From Planctomycetota bacterium (lineage in GTDB: Bacteria; Planctomycetota; PLA2): 64,000 bases of DNA. Below, in pieces: positions 33,701 through 41,879 of the stretch; positions within the stretch are counted from its first letter, which is position 1, and each line of letters opens with the position of its first letter. The translations under genes and the position numbers were made by a program. The stretch spans positions 62,001 to 126,000 of the forward strand of contig JAJFFH010000062.1 of NCBI GenBank assembly GCA_021776735.1. Reading direction: 5' to 3'. The notes beneath the pieces are model-generated. The model made no database searches. It saw only the letters and a list, made by a program, of their open reading frames with translations, and had not been told where the DNA came from.

Positions 33701-34328
33701 CCGCCTGGATCTTCAGGCTGCGCTGGCGCGTCTCGTACTCCGCCAGCATATCCAGCATCCGGGCCAGGTTTTCGCGCGTCCGTTCCAGCTTGCGCTCCGT
33801 CTCCCGACGGCGCGCCCGGTACTTGGCGATCCCGGCGGCCTCTTCGAAGACCTGGCGCCGCTCCCGGGGATCGGCACGCAGAAGCCGGTCGATGTTGCCC
33901 TGCTCCATCACCGTCAGCGCCCCGGGACCGCCGCCGGAGTCCATCAAGAGCTCGCGCACGTCGCGCAGCCGCGCCTTGTTGCCGTTGATCAGGTACTCGC
34001 TCTCGCCCGACCGGTACAGTCGTCGCGTCACGACCACTTCGAGGTAGTCGATCGGCAGCGTCCGCTCCTCGTTGTCGAGTACGAGCGAAACCTCCGCGAA
34101 CCCCTGGCCCTTTCGCGAGTCCGTGCCCGAGAAGATGACATCCTGCATCTCTTTGCCGCGAAGGCTGCTGGGCCGCTGTTCGCCGAGCACCCACTTCACG
34201 GCGTCCACGACGTTGCTCTTGCCGCAGCCGTTCGGGCCGACGATGACCGTGATGCCGTCGTAGAAGTCGAACTCGGTCTTGTCTGCAAAGCTCTTGAAGC
34301 CGTGCAGGATGAGCTTTTTGAGTTTCAT
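30759..34328 (-). CDS. smc: Chromosome segregation protein SMC
   Basis: An 1189-residue SMC, the ATPase of the bacterial condensin. The N-terminal head carries Walker A G-P-N-G-C-G-K-S-N (31-39) and the Q-loop region M-E-Q-G-N-I. Long coiled coils flank a hinge near 500-640. The C-terminal head has signature L-L-S-G-G-E-R-S-L and Walker B F-C-L-L-D-E-V-D-A-A-L-D. The length is normal. The hinge contains an unusual Gly/Arg/Asp insertion (~G-R-D-G-S-G-R-D-A-L-G-R-D-G-D) that carries a near copy of the dispersed word. ScpA/ScpB genes are not in the window. Confidence 0.96.
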   Translation of the reverse strand: MKLKKLILHGFKSFADKTEFDFYDGITVIVGPNGCGKSNVVDAVKWVLGEQRPSSLRGKEMQDVIFSGTDSRKGQGFAEVSLVLDNEERTLPIDYLEVVVTRRLYRSGESEYLINGNKARLRDVRELLMDSGGGPGALTVMEQGNIDRLLRADPRERRQVFEEAAGIAKYRARRRETERKLERTRENLARMLDMLAEYETRQRSLKIQAGKARRWKEFTEELKKKRIVGALARYHDLSRRQSDVQGQLEEIVTLETAARGDLESAVDAGADDRKVIDRLRDEVSVAEAAVAELVAERRADEERRAARMREAGELVTRADDAGRLGADAARRADTRSQELEQARAATTEADGETRARAAALEEAQARLDEVQKGIAVLRLQRETIDSQRAEAFAAETIARNEQVSCDAEERTIRARLARMDERSSSADRERVEIEARRDERDLSVRRAEEEVRAIEDRLAAADDAIRATREEIDAVAERVARARREGAALQAREEMLQGLVESGEGLTDGSRALLEAAREGVLGTVANLVQDAGEHAAALDQALGDLAGAVIVETTEQARDVIAWLKEGKRGRVRIVPLDRVRRRPMPDRFASITVSSITGKGRDGSGRDALGRDGDVLGGLLAGTRVVATLEEALAQPENGTARCIALTGEEVEASGAIVGGTGDAGRGLVVRNTELTDVAARLEANHADVSQAESSLAAARERMRTWEETVADLKPRLLSARSALRTAAESFATAEKEAAARAEECRLDKAEREEVERMIAECGARRERATKRLATSQQIREELDAEAGASQEQLSGASGEREEAAARQTEARIDVARWTEKLEAVRHRVEALEESIEAARREAEARTEEARICRERRAACLDEIEALERVATEREKKFTELAADVSKRRAAAREVQQRLEAGDRRVRELRDLHDKHREELERHRLRENELRLRVDTLLDQVRRDFGLELAEVEIDEETREADAEQLDTEITDLQRRLERLGNVNHAALDELQEVEEKLEFLRKQETDLVEADKQLCDTIEKIDEVCTKQFTETFEEVRGHFQVTFRKLFGGGKAEIFLENPEDVLGSGIEIRVRPPGKELRNMALLSGGERSLTTVALLFSIYQTKPPPFCLLDEVDAALDESNTVRMCQMIKEFAEKGQFVIITHARPTMTVADTLYGVTMPEAGVSRHVAVRFADIEAGRVVGLN

Positions 34329-34385
34329 GCTGGGAGTCGCGCTGAAAGATGCGGCGGTGCGACGCGGAACAGCGGAAAGTCTAGT

Positions 34386-36479
34386 TTACTTCGGGCCACC
34401 CGCGCTTCCGGGGTTCCCCGTGTCTCTCGGGCGTTCGGGGCCTCCCGGGCGTTCGGTGCGTTCCGGGCCTTCCGTGCCCGGGTTCTCGCCACCGCTTCTT
34501 CGGGGCGGGAGCACGGACCGGTCCGGCCACGGAGCCAACCGGACAGCATCGACGCGCGGATCGCGCGCGAGCAGGCACGCGGCGTCGTACAACGCCTCCG
34601 GCGCGGGCGCGGCCTCGCGAGGAAAGCGCAGCGTCAAGGTGCCGGACGACGGCTCGAGGCGTGCCTCCACCTCGTGAAAGCAAAGCTCGGGCGGCAGCGC
34701 GTACCCTTCCGTGTCGACGTGCGGCTCGGGGTCGTCGGGACGCGCCACGGCCGCGAACCGGCGGCCGGCCTCCCCGTCGCGGTCCGGCGCCGCGGCGACG
34801 CGCAGCCGGACGGCCCGCCCCTCCTCGGCCAGACGCACCGACGCATAGGAGCGCAGCCGGCCGGCCAGACGCGCAGCGCCGGCGGCACCGGCTGCCAAGC
34901 GGTCAGCGGCGGCCCGGACCCCGACCAGGTGGACGAGGTCGTAACCCTTGCCGAGCGGCAGCACCGGTCGGGCGCCGGCCGCGACGCGGTACAGGGGAGC
35001 GGCCGGATCGGCAGCCAGAGCCGCGAGAAACGTCCGTTTTTGCTTGGCTGCCTTGACCGCGAGCACGAGGAGTTGGTCCAACGCTTCCAGCAGGTCGTCT
35101 TCCGAGCGGCCGGCAAGCGCCCCCAGATTGACCGCCACGGCGGACGCGATCGGCATCGCCGCGGTCCCGCTCCGCTCGGGCGCGGGCAGCCGGTACCACG
35201 ATGACGCCAGCACGGCGTCATCGCGGTCCCACGCAACAAGAATCCGTCCGGTCTCGGCCGCGGCGGCCAGAACCGGAAGCATTACTGTCCGGTAGCCCGC
35301 CTCGTCGATGCGCGCCGCGGGAACGCGCAGCACGAGTTCCGGCAAGTGCTGCACCCGTCCGCTGCGAAACCGCGCCCAGTGCTCGCGCACCAGGGCTTCG
35401 GCCAGGCTGTCGGGTTCATCCGGTAATCCGGCCGACAAGACGACCCGAAAACCCGCGGCGTCATTGCCCGTTTCCAGGGCCGTGTGCGATAGCAGACGGC
35501 GGGCGGACGCCATCGCCCCCCGCGCCCCTGTCGAGCCGGCCCACTCGAGCCCCTCGGGTGCGGCGTCCTCGACCAGCAACTCGCGGGTCACCAGCGGACC
35601 CAGCCGGCCGATCCGCCGCGCGATGGCCGTCACCCAGGCATCGCCGTCCCCGGCCTCACTACGGTCAAGCCGGATCGCGGCACCGGCCCACTCGAACGGG
35701 CTGCCCACGTCCAGCACATGCAGGCGCGCGCCCAGATGGGCGTCCACGACGTCTTCGCCGTAGATTTCGCTGAGCGCGTACTGCGCGAGCACGGAGTTGG
35801 ACACCGCCCGGCGCAGCGGTGCGGGGCCGTCGGCGCGCCAGCCGTCGTGGCGCTTGCCGCGAACCAGGGCGTCCAAATCAAAGCGAGGCAGGCCGATCAG
35901 CGCCTGCCGCCCGACCCGATCCTGGAATCCACGGTCGAACAGCTCCGCCTCGACAAGCGAGCGGATCACCGACGTCGTGACGCGTTCCACGCCGCGCTCC
36001 ATGATGCGGCGCTCGACGCTGGCGGCGACCTGGGCGGCCACCTTCGTGTCCAGATCGGCCTCCCGCGACAGCGCATCCGTGATCCGCGCCTTCGACCAGG
36101 AAGTCAGCCGACCGCGCACGGGGCTGCCCACGACGGGCCCCGCCGCCTCGCCAAGGCCTCCCGTCTGCTCCACGCGTACGACCTCGCGGGCCCGGGCCCG
36201 CCGCTCGCGGTACAGGATGTAGGCCTTGGCCAGACGGGCATGCCCGGTCTCGATCAGGACCTTCTCGACCATGTCCTGGATGTCCTCGATGCCCGGCACG
36301 CGGCCTGCAAAGTTCTTTTCCAAAAACAGGGTCACCACGCCGGCCAACTCCTCGGCCAGGAACCGGTCTTCGCGCCCGGTCGCGACCCCGGCCTTGTGGA
36401 CGGCATCCGCGATCTTCGCCTCGTCGAACTCGACCAGGCGGCCGTCGCGCTTGCGGACCTTCGTGATTCGGCTGATCAC
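34386..36479 (-). CDS. Double ATP-cone protein with NrdD-like region lacking the glycyl-radical end
   Basis: A 697-residue protein. Residues ~4-93 form one ATP-cone (I-T-K-V-R-K-R-D-G-R) and ~120-205 a second degenerate one. From ~210 it resembles class III ribonucleotide reductase: V-S-N-S-V-L-A-Q-Y-A-L-S-E-I-Y, then V-V-D-A-H-L-G-A-R-L-H-V-L-D-V, echoing the NrdD substrate-domain start. I find neither the C-terminal glycyl-radical R-V-x-G-Y nor the zinc-binding cysteines, so reductase activity is unlikely. The tail (~655-697) is Pro/Gly/Glu/Arg low complexity. Its GTG start overlaps the nrdR stop by four bases. A nucleotide-sensing or regulatory role is inferred. Confidence 0.7.
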   Translation of the reverse strand: MISRITKVRKRDGRLVEFDEAKIADAVHKAGVATGREDRFLAEELAGVVTLFLEKNFAGRVPGIEDIQDMVEKVLIETGHARLAKAYILYRERRARAREVVRVEQTGGLGEAAGPVVGSPVRGRLTSWSKARITDALSREADLDTKVAAQVAASVERRIMERGVERVTTSVIRSLVEAELFDRGFQDRVGRQALIGLPRFDLDALVRGKRHDGWRADGPAPLRRAVSNSVLAQYALSEIYGEDVVDAHLGARLHVLDVGSPFEWAGAAIRLDRSEAGDGDAWVTAIARRIGRLGPLVTRELLVEDAAPEGLEWAGSTGARGAMASARRLLSHTALETGNDAAGFRVVLSAGLPDEPDSLAEALVREHWARFRSGRVQHLPELVLRVPAARIDEAGYRTVMLPVLAAAAETGRILVAWDRDDAVLASSWYRLPAPERSGTAAMPIASAVAVNLGALAGRSEDDLLEALDQLLVLAVKAAKQKRTFLAALAADPAAPLYRVAAGARPVLPLGKGYDLVHLVGVRAAADRLAAGAAGAARLAGRLRSYASVRLAEEGRAVRLRVAAAPDRDGEAGRRFAAVARPDDPEPHVDTEGYALPPELCFHEVEARLEPSSGTLTLRFPREAAPAPEALYDAACLLARDPRVDAVRLAPWPDRSVLPPRRSGGENPGTEGPERTERPGGPERPRDTGNPGSAGGPK

Positions 36480-37003
36480 TTCTTCGGCTTCTTCTTCCGA
36501 CCCTTGCCTTGGGTCTTGGCCGCCGGTGCCCGGGGCTTTGACCGCTTCGCTCCCGTCCTCAGCAGCGGTTTGACCTCATCGACGAACTCCGCGACATCCT
36601 TGAAATCGCGGTAGACCGACGCGAATCTCACGTAGCCCACCTTGTCCGCCTTACGCAGCTCCCGCATGCACAGTCGGCCAATGAACTGGGAAGGAACCTC
36701 GCGCTCGAACTGGTCGGCGACGGTCTGGTCCACGCTGGTGACGATCTTCTCCAGGGTGTCCATGCTCACGGGCCGCTTTTCGCACGCCTTCAGCAGCCCC
36801 ATCAGGATCTTGCGGCGCTCGAACGGCTCGCGCGAGCCGTCCTTTTTGACGACCCGGATCGGGGACTCCTCAATGCGCTCATAGGTCGTAAAACGCCGCC
36901 CGCAGGCCGTGCATTCGCGCCGCCTGCGGATGGCAAAACCGTCGGCGCTGGCCCGCGAATCAAGGACGCGGTTGTTGCCCGCCTTGCAAAACGGGCACCT
37001 CAA
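36476..37003 (-). CDS. nrdR: Transcriptional repressor NrdR
   Basis: A 175-residue NrdR, the zinc-ribbon/ATP-cone repressor of ribonucleotide reductase genes. The zinc finger uses C3, C6, C31 and C34 (R-C-P-F-C; C-T-A-C-G-R-R-F-T-T-Y-E-R), and the ATP-cone runs ~48-138 (V-V-K-K-D-G-S-R-E-P-F). The TTG at 37003 (GGAG upstream) gives the canonical start MRCPFC; the ATG at 37057 would add an atypical 18 residues. A lysine-rich tail extends beyond the usual ~150 residues. It is coupled to the NrdD-like ATP-cone gene. No clear NrdR box was found. Confidence 0.95.
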   Translation of the reverse strand: MRCPFCKAGNNRVLDSRASADGFAIRRRRECTACGRRFTTYERIEESPIRVVKKDGSREPFERRKILMGLLKACEKRPVSMDTLEKIVTSVDQTVADQFEREVPSQFIGRLCMRELRKADKVGYVRFASVYRDFKDVAEFVDEVKPLLRTGAKRSKPRAPAAKTQGKGRKKKPKK

Positions 37004-37172
37004 GAGGGCACTCCAGGCCGAAAGGCACAAGATGTGGGCACTTCGGGACGCTAGCACGCTAGGGATTGTGTGTCAATCCGCCGCAGACCCGGTCGTAGCG
37101 ACTGCTTGACCCGGGGCGCCGCGGCCAACATACTAGGCGCCTTATCGTCGGGTCGACCCGCCGGAGAACAGC

Positions 37173-37928
37173 TTGCAGATCGCCATCGTTTCGGACATCC
37201 ACGGCAACGTCGAGGCCCTTGAGGTCGTGCTCGCCGACATCAAGCGCAAGATGATCGGGAATATCGTCTGCCTCGGGGACATCATCGGATACGGCCCGAA
37301 CCCACGAGAGTGCCTCCAGGCCCTCATGGACTGCAAGGTCGTGCTCATGGGCAACCACGAGGAAGCGGTCCTGTACTACGGCGAGGACTTCAACCCGAAG
37401 GCCCGCGAGGCCATCGATTGGACCCGCGACCAACTCAACCGGCCCGACTGCCCCAAGGAAGAAAACTACGACCTGTGGAACTTCCTCGGCGTGATGGAGC
37501 AGATCGTCGAGACCGACGAGGCCATGTTCGTCCACGCGTCGCCCCGGGATCCGACGAAGGAATACGTCACCCCGGACGACACCCGCAAGAACAAGGACAA
37601 GCTGCGTGACATCTTCACGCACTTTGATCGGGTCTGCTTCATCGGCCACAGCCACATCCCCGGGGTCTACACGCAGGAACTGCGCTATATCGACCCCAAG
37701 ACGATCGGTAGCGAATACCGGCTTGAAGAGGGGCGTAAGGTCCTGATCAACGTCGGTGCGGTCGGACAGCCCCGCGATGGCGACCCGCGCGCCTCGTACG
37801 TCACGTTCGACGGCAGCAAGATCAAGTTTCACCGCCTCGAGTACGACTTCAACAAGACCATGGAAAAGATCAGGAAGATCCCGCGACTGCCGGACTACCT
37901 GGCCGACCGCCTGGCTCAGGGACGCTAG
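37173..37928 (+). CDS. Calcineurin-like metallophosphoesterase
   Basis: A 251-residue phosphoesterase of the same family as 2661-3404. Metal ligands are D-I-H-G-N (~8-12), G-D-I-I-G-Y-G-P-N-P (~35-44), G-N-H-E (~61-64), H-A-S-P (~122) and G-H-S-H (~156). The TTG start has CGGAG seven bases upstream and begins the conserved Q-I-A-I-V-S-D-I-H-G. Unlike its paralogue it keeps every canonical metal residue. It is divergent from nrdR and upstream of yidC. The substrate is unknown. Confidence 0.88.
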   Translation: MQIAIVSDIHGNVEALEVVLADIKRKMIGNIVCLGDIIGYGPNPRECLQALMDCKVVLMGNHEEAVLYYGEDFNPKAREAIDWTRDQLNRPDCPKEENYDLWNFLGVMEQIVETDEAMFVHASPRDPTKEYVTPDDTRKNKDKLRDIFTHFDRVCFIGHSHIPGVYTQELRYIDPKTIGSEYRLEEGRKVLINVGAVGQPRDGDPRASYVTFDGSKIKFHRLEYDFNKTMEKIRKIPRLPDYLADRLAQGR

Positions 37929-37939
37929 CCAACGGCTGT

Positions 37940-37954
37940 CGCCCCCGCCCCCGC
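37940..37954 (+). repeat. C-rich dispersed motif, variant copy 8 (intergenic)
   Basis: CGCCCCCGCCCCCGC followed by six T, 11 bases past the phosphoesterase stop. The T-run could act in termination, though no stem precedes it. Confidence 0.4.
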
Positions 37955-38026
37955 TTTTTTACTTCTCGGAGTTCAGCTCCTCTTTCTCAGCCCGGCGGTG
38001 CGCCGCCGCGACCCCCCATTTGACTG

Positions 38027-40507
38027 ATGCCGCGCCAAGTCCTCACGATCGTCATCTTCGCGCTCCTGGGCCTGTTCCTGTTTCAGACCTGCTCATCGAA
38101 GGACCAGCTTCCCCCCGCCCTCGGCCCCGTCGAGTCCGGCAAGCGGCCCGAAACCCGACTCGACAAGCTGACCGTCGGCGACATGTCGGTGGAGCTTGCG
38201 CCGGACGGAACGGTGGTCTCTGTGCAGGGGCCGCAGGATCCGGTGCTGCGACCGCTTGCGAAAGGGCGCCGTCCGTTCAACCTGCTGCTGCGGGTCAAGC
38301 AGCACAAGATCGGACTCGAGAAGGCCCTGGGGGGCAAGTGGCGGCGCGAAACAATCGACGGCGGCGCGGGACGGCGATTCACGCTGGAGAACGAGAACGG
38401 GTTCAAAGTCGTGCGCACCGTTCGTCCGGCTCCGGACGGCGACGGGCTTGACCTCGAGATCGAGCTTTCGGGGATGCCCGAGAACCTCGACTCGCTGTGG
38501 CTGACCGGCGCGAGCGGCGTCGCCATGCCCGACGACGGCGGCAGCGCGTTTTGGGTCAAACACGACAAGGCCGTGGCGGCGGGCGACGCCGAACTGCGTT
38601 CGTTCGCCGAGCTCGTGCAGGAGCGCGAGGAGGAGCGGCTCAAGCGCCAGCGCGCCGCCCGCAACGACGAGACCGTGCCCAGGCGTTTCGACCAGGCCCA
38701 GCGGGTCGGGATCAACGCGCATGAGCACGTGACCCGGTTCGGCCTTGTCGGCGCCAAGTACGCCGTCGCGTTCCACGACCTTCCCGACGAGGTGACCACG
38801 CTGCGCCTGGATGTGTTCCGCACACGCCGCGACAACATCGGCGAGACCCCTGAAATCGAGAGCTGGATCGAGATCGCGCCCGGGAAGGGCAGCTACAAGG
38901 GCACGTTCGGCCTGCGTTGGCTGCCGAGCGACAGCGTGGCCCGGGAGACGCGCACGGAAGCGCGGCAGGTCGTCTTGGAGAACGACAGCTTCCGCGCGGT
39001 CCTCACGAGCCGCGGCGCCGCGCTGCGATCGCTCGCGCTGAAGACGTTTTCGACCGAAGACGGCGAGGAGCCCACCGAGGACACGTGGGTTCCCATGATT
39101 CGCGATCTGGTCGGCCCGGGCAAGCGCGCGCTGACGTTGAGCGGAGCATCTTCGACGTACGGATCCGATCCGGCGCACGAGATCTGGGAAGTGGCCGAGG
39201 CGACCGCCGACCGGGTCGTGTTCGCCGTGACGTCGTCGAACGGCTGGCGGTTCCGGAAGACCGTTACGCTTCCGCGCGAGGGCTACGCCCTCGACATCTC
39301 TATCGAAGTCGTGCGCCCGGACGGCAGCAGTGCCAGTGAAGCGAAGTTCAGCCTCGTGGGGCCCGCCGCATCGTACGTCGCCGATGCCTACCGTGGCACG
39401 TTCGCTTCCGAACCCGCCGGCGGCGGCATCCTCGAGCGCGGCGGCGATGATGATGATCGCACGATCGACGACCTCGAGACGGACGGGGAGCTGAGCGGCT
39501 CGTACGGTCCGTCCAACCGCGGCAAGCTGCGCGCGATTTTCGTTCGTGGCGCGTACTTCGTCTGCGCACTCGTCACGGACGAACCGGACACCGACGGCGC
39601 GAGCCCGCCCACGGTAACCACCGCTCGCCTGCGCTATCTACGCCTCACGAGTTCGGTCGAGCGACCCGATGGCTCGATGTCGGACCAGTCCGTGCTCGGC
39701 CGCGTGACCGCCGCCCTGCCCTTGAGCTCCAGCGGTTCCGGCCGCGTGCGATACCGCTTCTACGCGGGTCCGAACGCGCGCAGTGAACTCAAGCCGCTGC
39801 GGATCGAGGACACCGTCGACTTCGGCTTTTTCGGTTTTCTCGGCCGAGGCCTGATGTGGCTGCTCAGGCTGTTCCAAGGCCTGGTGGGCAACTGGGGCGT
39901 CGCCATCGCACTCCTGACCTTCGCGGTCCGCGCGATGCTCCTGCCGATCTCGTATCGCACGCAGGTCGGCATGCAGCGTTACCAAAAAAAGATCGCGAAG
40001 ATCAAGCCGATCCTCGAGGAGCTGGAAAAGCGGTACGGCAAGAACCAGCAGAAGATGAACCAGGAACGAATGCGGGTCATGAAGGAGCATGGCGTCGGCT
40101 TCCCCTTGGGGTGCCTGACGATGTTTCTTCAGATTCCCATCTGGTTCGCGCTGTTTCAGGCCCTGCGGGTCGAGTTCGCGCTACGCCACGCCGACTTCCT
40201 GTGGGCCAGCGACCTCTCCATGCCCGACCGGGTCGCCTCGTTGCCGTTTTGGCCGCACTGGTTGAACCTGTTCCCGATCCTGATGCTCGTCTTGTGGGTC
40301 GTGCAGCAGAAGTTCGCTCCGACCTCGGGCAGCAAGGATCCGCAGATGGCCATGCAGATGAAGATGATGCGGTTCATGCCGTACCTCTTCTTCTTCATGC
40401 TGTACCGCTACGCGTCCGCACTCTCCATCTACATGTGCGTGTCCTCGACGTGGACGATCTTCGAGAGCCGCTACGTCCGCAAGGCCATCAAACGCATCGA
40501 GGTTTAG
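38027..40507 (+). CDS. yidC: Membrane protein insertase YidC
   Basis: An 826-residue YidC/Oxa1 insertase, larger than the ~550 residues of the E. coli protein. An N-terminal membrane anchor (~4-21) leads to a very large periplasmic domain (~25-600) containing the beta-super-sandwich typical of Gram-negative YidC and an extra acidic insertion (G-G-D-D-D-D-R-T around 470). The C-terminal core (~615-820) has N-W-G-V-A-I, Y-R-T-Q-V-G-M-Q-R-Y and the P-I-W-F-A-L-F-Q-A-L-R segment. rnpA and rpmH are not next to it. The large periplasmic domain argues for a double-membrane cell. Confidence 0.93.
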   Translation: MPRQVLTIVIFALLGLFLFQTCSSKDQLPPALGPVESGKRPETRLDKLTVGDMSVELAPDGTVVSVQGPQDPVLRPLAKGRRPFNLLLRVKQHKIGLEKALGGKWRRETIDGGAGRRFTLENENGFKVVRTVRPAPDGDGLDLEIELSGMPENLDSLWLTGASGVAMPDDGGSAFWVKHDKAVAAGDAELRSFAELVQEREEERLKRQRAARNDETVPRRFDQAQRVGINAHEHVTRFGLVGAKYAVAFHDLPDEVTTLRLDVFRTRRDNIGETPEIESWIEIAPGKGSYKGTFGLRWLPSDSVARETRTEARQVVLENDSFRAVLTSRGAALRSLALKTFSTEDGEEPTEDTWVPMIRDLVGPGKRALTLSGASSTYGSDPAHEIWEVAEATADRVVFAVTSSNGWRFRKTVTLPREGYALDISIEVVRPDGSSASEAKFSLVGPAASYVADAYRGTFASEPAGGGILERGGDDDDRTIDDLETDGELSGSYGPSNRGKLRAIFVRGAYFVCALVTDEPDTDGASPPTVTTARLRYLRLTSSVERPDGSMSDQSVLGRVTAALPLSSSGSGRVRYRFYAGPNARSELKPLRIEDTVDFGFFGFLGRGLMWLLRLFQGLVGNWGVAIALLTFAVRAMLLPISYRTQVGMQRYQKKIAKIKPILEELEKRYGKNQQKMNQERMRVMKEHGVGFPLGCLTMFLQIPIWFALFQALRVEFALRHADFLWASDLSMPDRVASLPFWPHWLNLFPILMLVLWVVQQKFAPTSGSKDPQMAMQMKMMRFMPYLFFFMLYRYASALSIYMCVSSTWTIFESRYVRKAIKRIEV

Positions 40508-40551
40508 GCACCGGGAGCGCCGTGGCGTGGAAGAACCGTGCGAGGGAGCAA

Positions 40552-40564
40552 ACGGACGGCGATG
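40552..40564 (+). repeat. Dispersed 13-mer, copy 6 (intergenic)
   Basis: Exact copy, extended to GAGCAAACGGACGGCGATG (40546-40564), about 40 bases past the yidC stop. With the next bases CGGAC-ggcgat-GTCCG can form a small stem, and GAGTTTTTT follows ~30 bases later. Confidence 0.9.
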
Positions 40565-40697
40565 TCCGCCGTGCGCGGGACCATGCGGCCGAGTTTTTTC
40601 GGTTAGGTTTTGACACCCCGGCGGGCTCCGCAATCGCGCCATGCGCGCCACTGGTTAGATTCCGCCACTTCGTGCGATCTCGTGGCCCTTAAGGGAC

Positions 40698-41456
40698 GTG
40701 AACCGCACCTGTCAGCCCCCGCGTTCAAGCCCGGACGACACGTCACTCGACACCGGCAGCCCTGTCGACGGATGTAGCCCCCTCAACACATATAGTGACG
40801 AAGAGATCGTCGCGTGCGCGCTCAGTGATCCCTTGAGTGATCCCTTGAGTGATCCCGCGAGTGATCCCGCGAGCGCGCCGGCTGGCCTGCGCGGAGGCGC
40901 ACACGACGGCCTTTTCGCGGCCCGACGGCTCCTTGCCCTGGCCGGTCCATTGCGCCGTCTAGCGACCCGAAGCCCGGGCGAACTCCGCCGGATTGGTGGC
41001 CTCGATGCTCCGGCCGCCGACCGACTCTGCGCCTGTTTCGCACTCGCCCGGCGGCTTCTGGAGCGAAGAATCCGTCCGGGCGAACCGTTCACGGGACCGC
41101 GCCAGATCTTTCGCCACTACCACGCCGCCCTGCGTGACCACAAACGCGAGGTGTTTTTGGTCGTGCTGCTGGACGCCCGCCATCGCGTCATGCGCGAGGA
41201 GGTGATCTCCGAGGGCTCGTTGACCTCGTCGATCGTCCACCCGCGCGAAGTGTTCATGCCCGCGGTCCGGGACTCGGCCGGCGCGGTGGTATTCGTCCAC
41301 AACCACCCCTCGGGCGATCCGCGTCCGTCCGAGGAAGACATCGCCGTCACGCGCCGGCTGAGTCAAGCGGCGGAGGTGATCGGTATCCCGATCCTCGATC
41401 ACCTGATCATCGGCGACGGCGAGTACTCCAGTTTCAAGGAGGCTGGCCTGTTGTAG
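40698..41456 (+). CDS. radC: RadC/MPN+ (JAMM) domain protein
   Basis: A 252-residue RadC-family protein. The C-terminal half carries the JAMM zinc-site pattern: a conserved Glu in E-V-I-S-E-G-S-L (~170), V-H-P-R-E-V-F (~181) and H-N-H-P-S-G-D-P-x-P-S-x-x-D (~199-212). The N-terminal half is HhH-like (L-R-R-I-G-G-L-D-A), but it is interrupted by Leu-Ser-Asp-Pro repeats at ~43-56, encoded by 12-base tandem repeats. The GTG start is a best guess; AAGGG lies just upstream. The molecular role of RadC is unsettled, and it is often linked to mobile or defence DNA. Confidence 0.88.
   Translation: MNRTCQPPRSSPDDTSLDTGSPVDGCSPLNTYSDEEIVACALSDPLSDPLSDPASDPASAPAGLRGGAHDGLFAARRLLALAGPLRRLATRSPGELRRIGGLDAPAADRLCACFALARRLLERRIRPGEPFTGPRQIFRHYHAALRDHKREVFLVVLLDARHRVMREEVISEGSLTSSIVHPREVFMPAVRDSAGAVVFVHNHPSGDPRPSEEDIAVTRRLSQAAEVIGIPILDHLIIGDGEYSSFKEAGLL
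40828..40874 (+). repeat. 12-base tandem repeat AGTGATCCCKYG in radC
   Basis: Four consecutive 12-base units (two AGTGATCCCTTG, two AGTGATCCCGCG, with an earlier AGTGATCCC partner) encode repeated Ser-Asp-Pro-Leu/Ala. Confidence 0.85.
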
Positions 41457-41879
41457 GACCATGACCCGCCCGACAAATCGTGCGCGGTATGGCCGAGGCC
41501 CTTCCCCGACGGGGCCTCCCCGACAGGGCCTCCCCGACAATCCGCATCCCACACTGGTTGTCCGCGCATTGGTATCCCTCATCTTGGATGGCCCTTCACT
41601 CGCTCGCTGAGTTCCACGAAAGCCCGTCCCGCAAGACATTTCTCGATCGGGGAATCGCGCCGCCCGCGGCAACGTGTGTGCTTGTTCCGCCGCCGACCGG
41701 ATGGTCCGGTCGGCCCGGCTCCGCCAGCCCAGCCAGGTCTCCAATCTCGCGCATTCCGGCGGCGCCACGAGGGAACCCGTCGCGCATCGTCCGGGCGGAC
41801 GATTCCCCTTTCGAGAGACCGCGGGATAGATCGCCGCGACCTAGACGGCATTCCGGTGTTTCAATAGACGCGCAGCGCC
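41457..41879. other. Gap with short GC-rich direct repeats
   Basis: No convincing gene on either strand. Near 41498-41540 there are three direct copies of (G)GGCCTCCCCGAC, the first as CCCTTCCCCGAC. The rest shows no structure I can name. Confidence 0.6.

Noticed and set aside
30507..35204. Plus-strand open frame of ~1565 codons opposite smc
   Set aside because: It is the antisense of smc and the ATP-cone gene; its sequence is Arg/Leu/Val-rich low complexity with no motifs.
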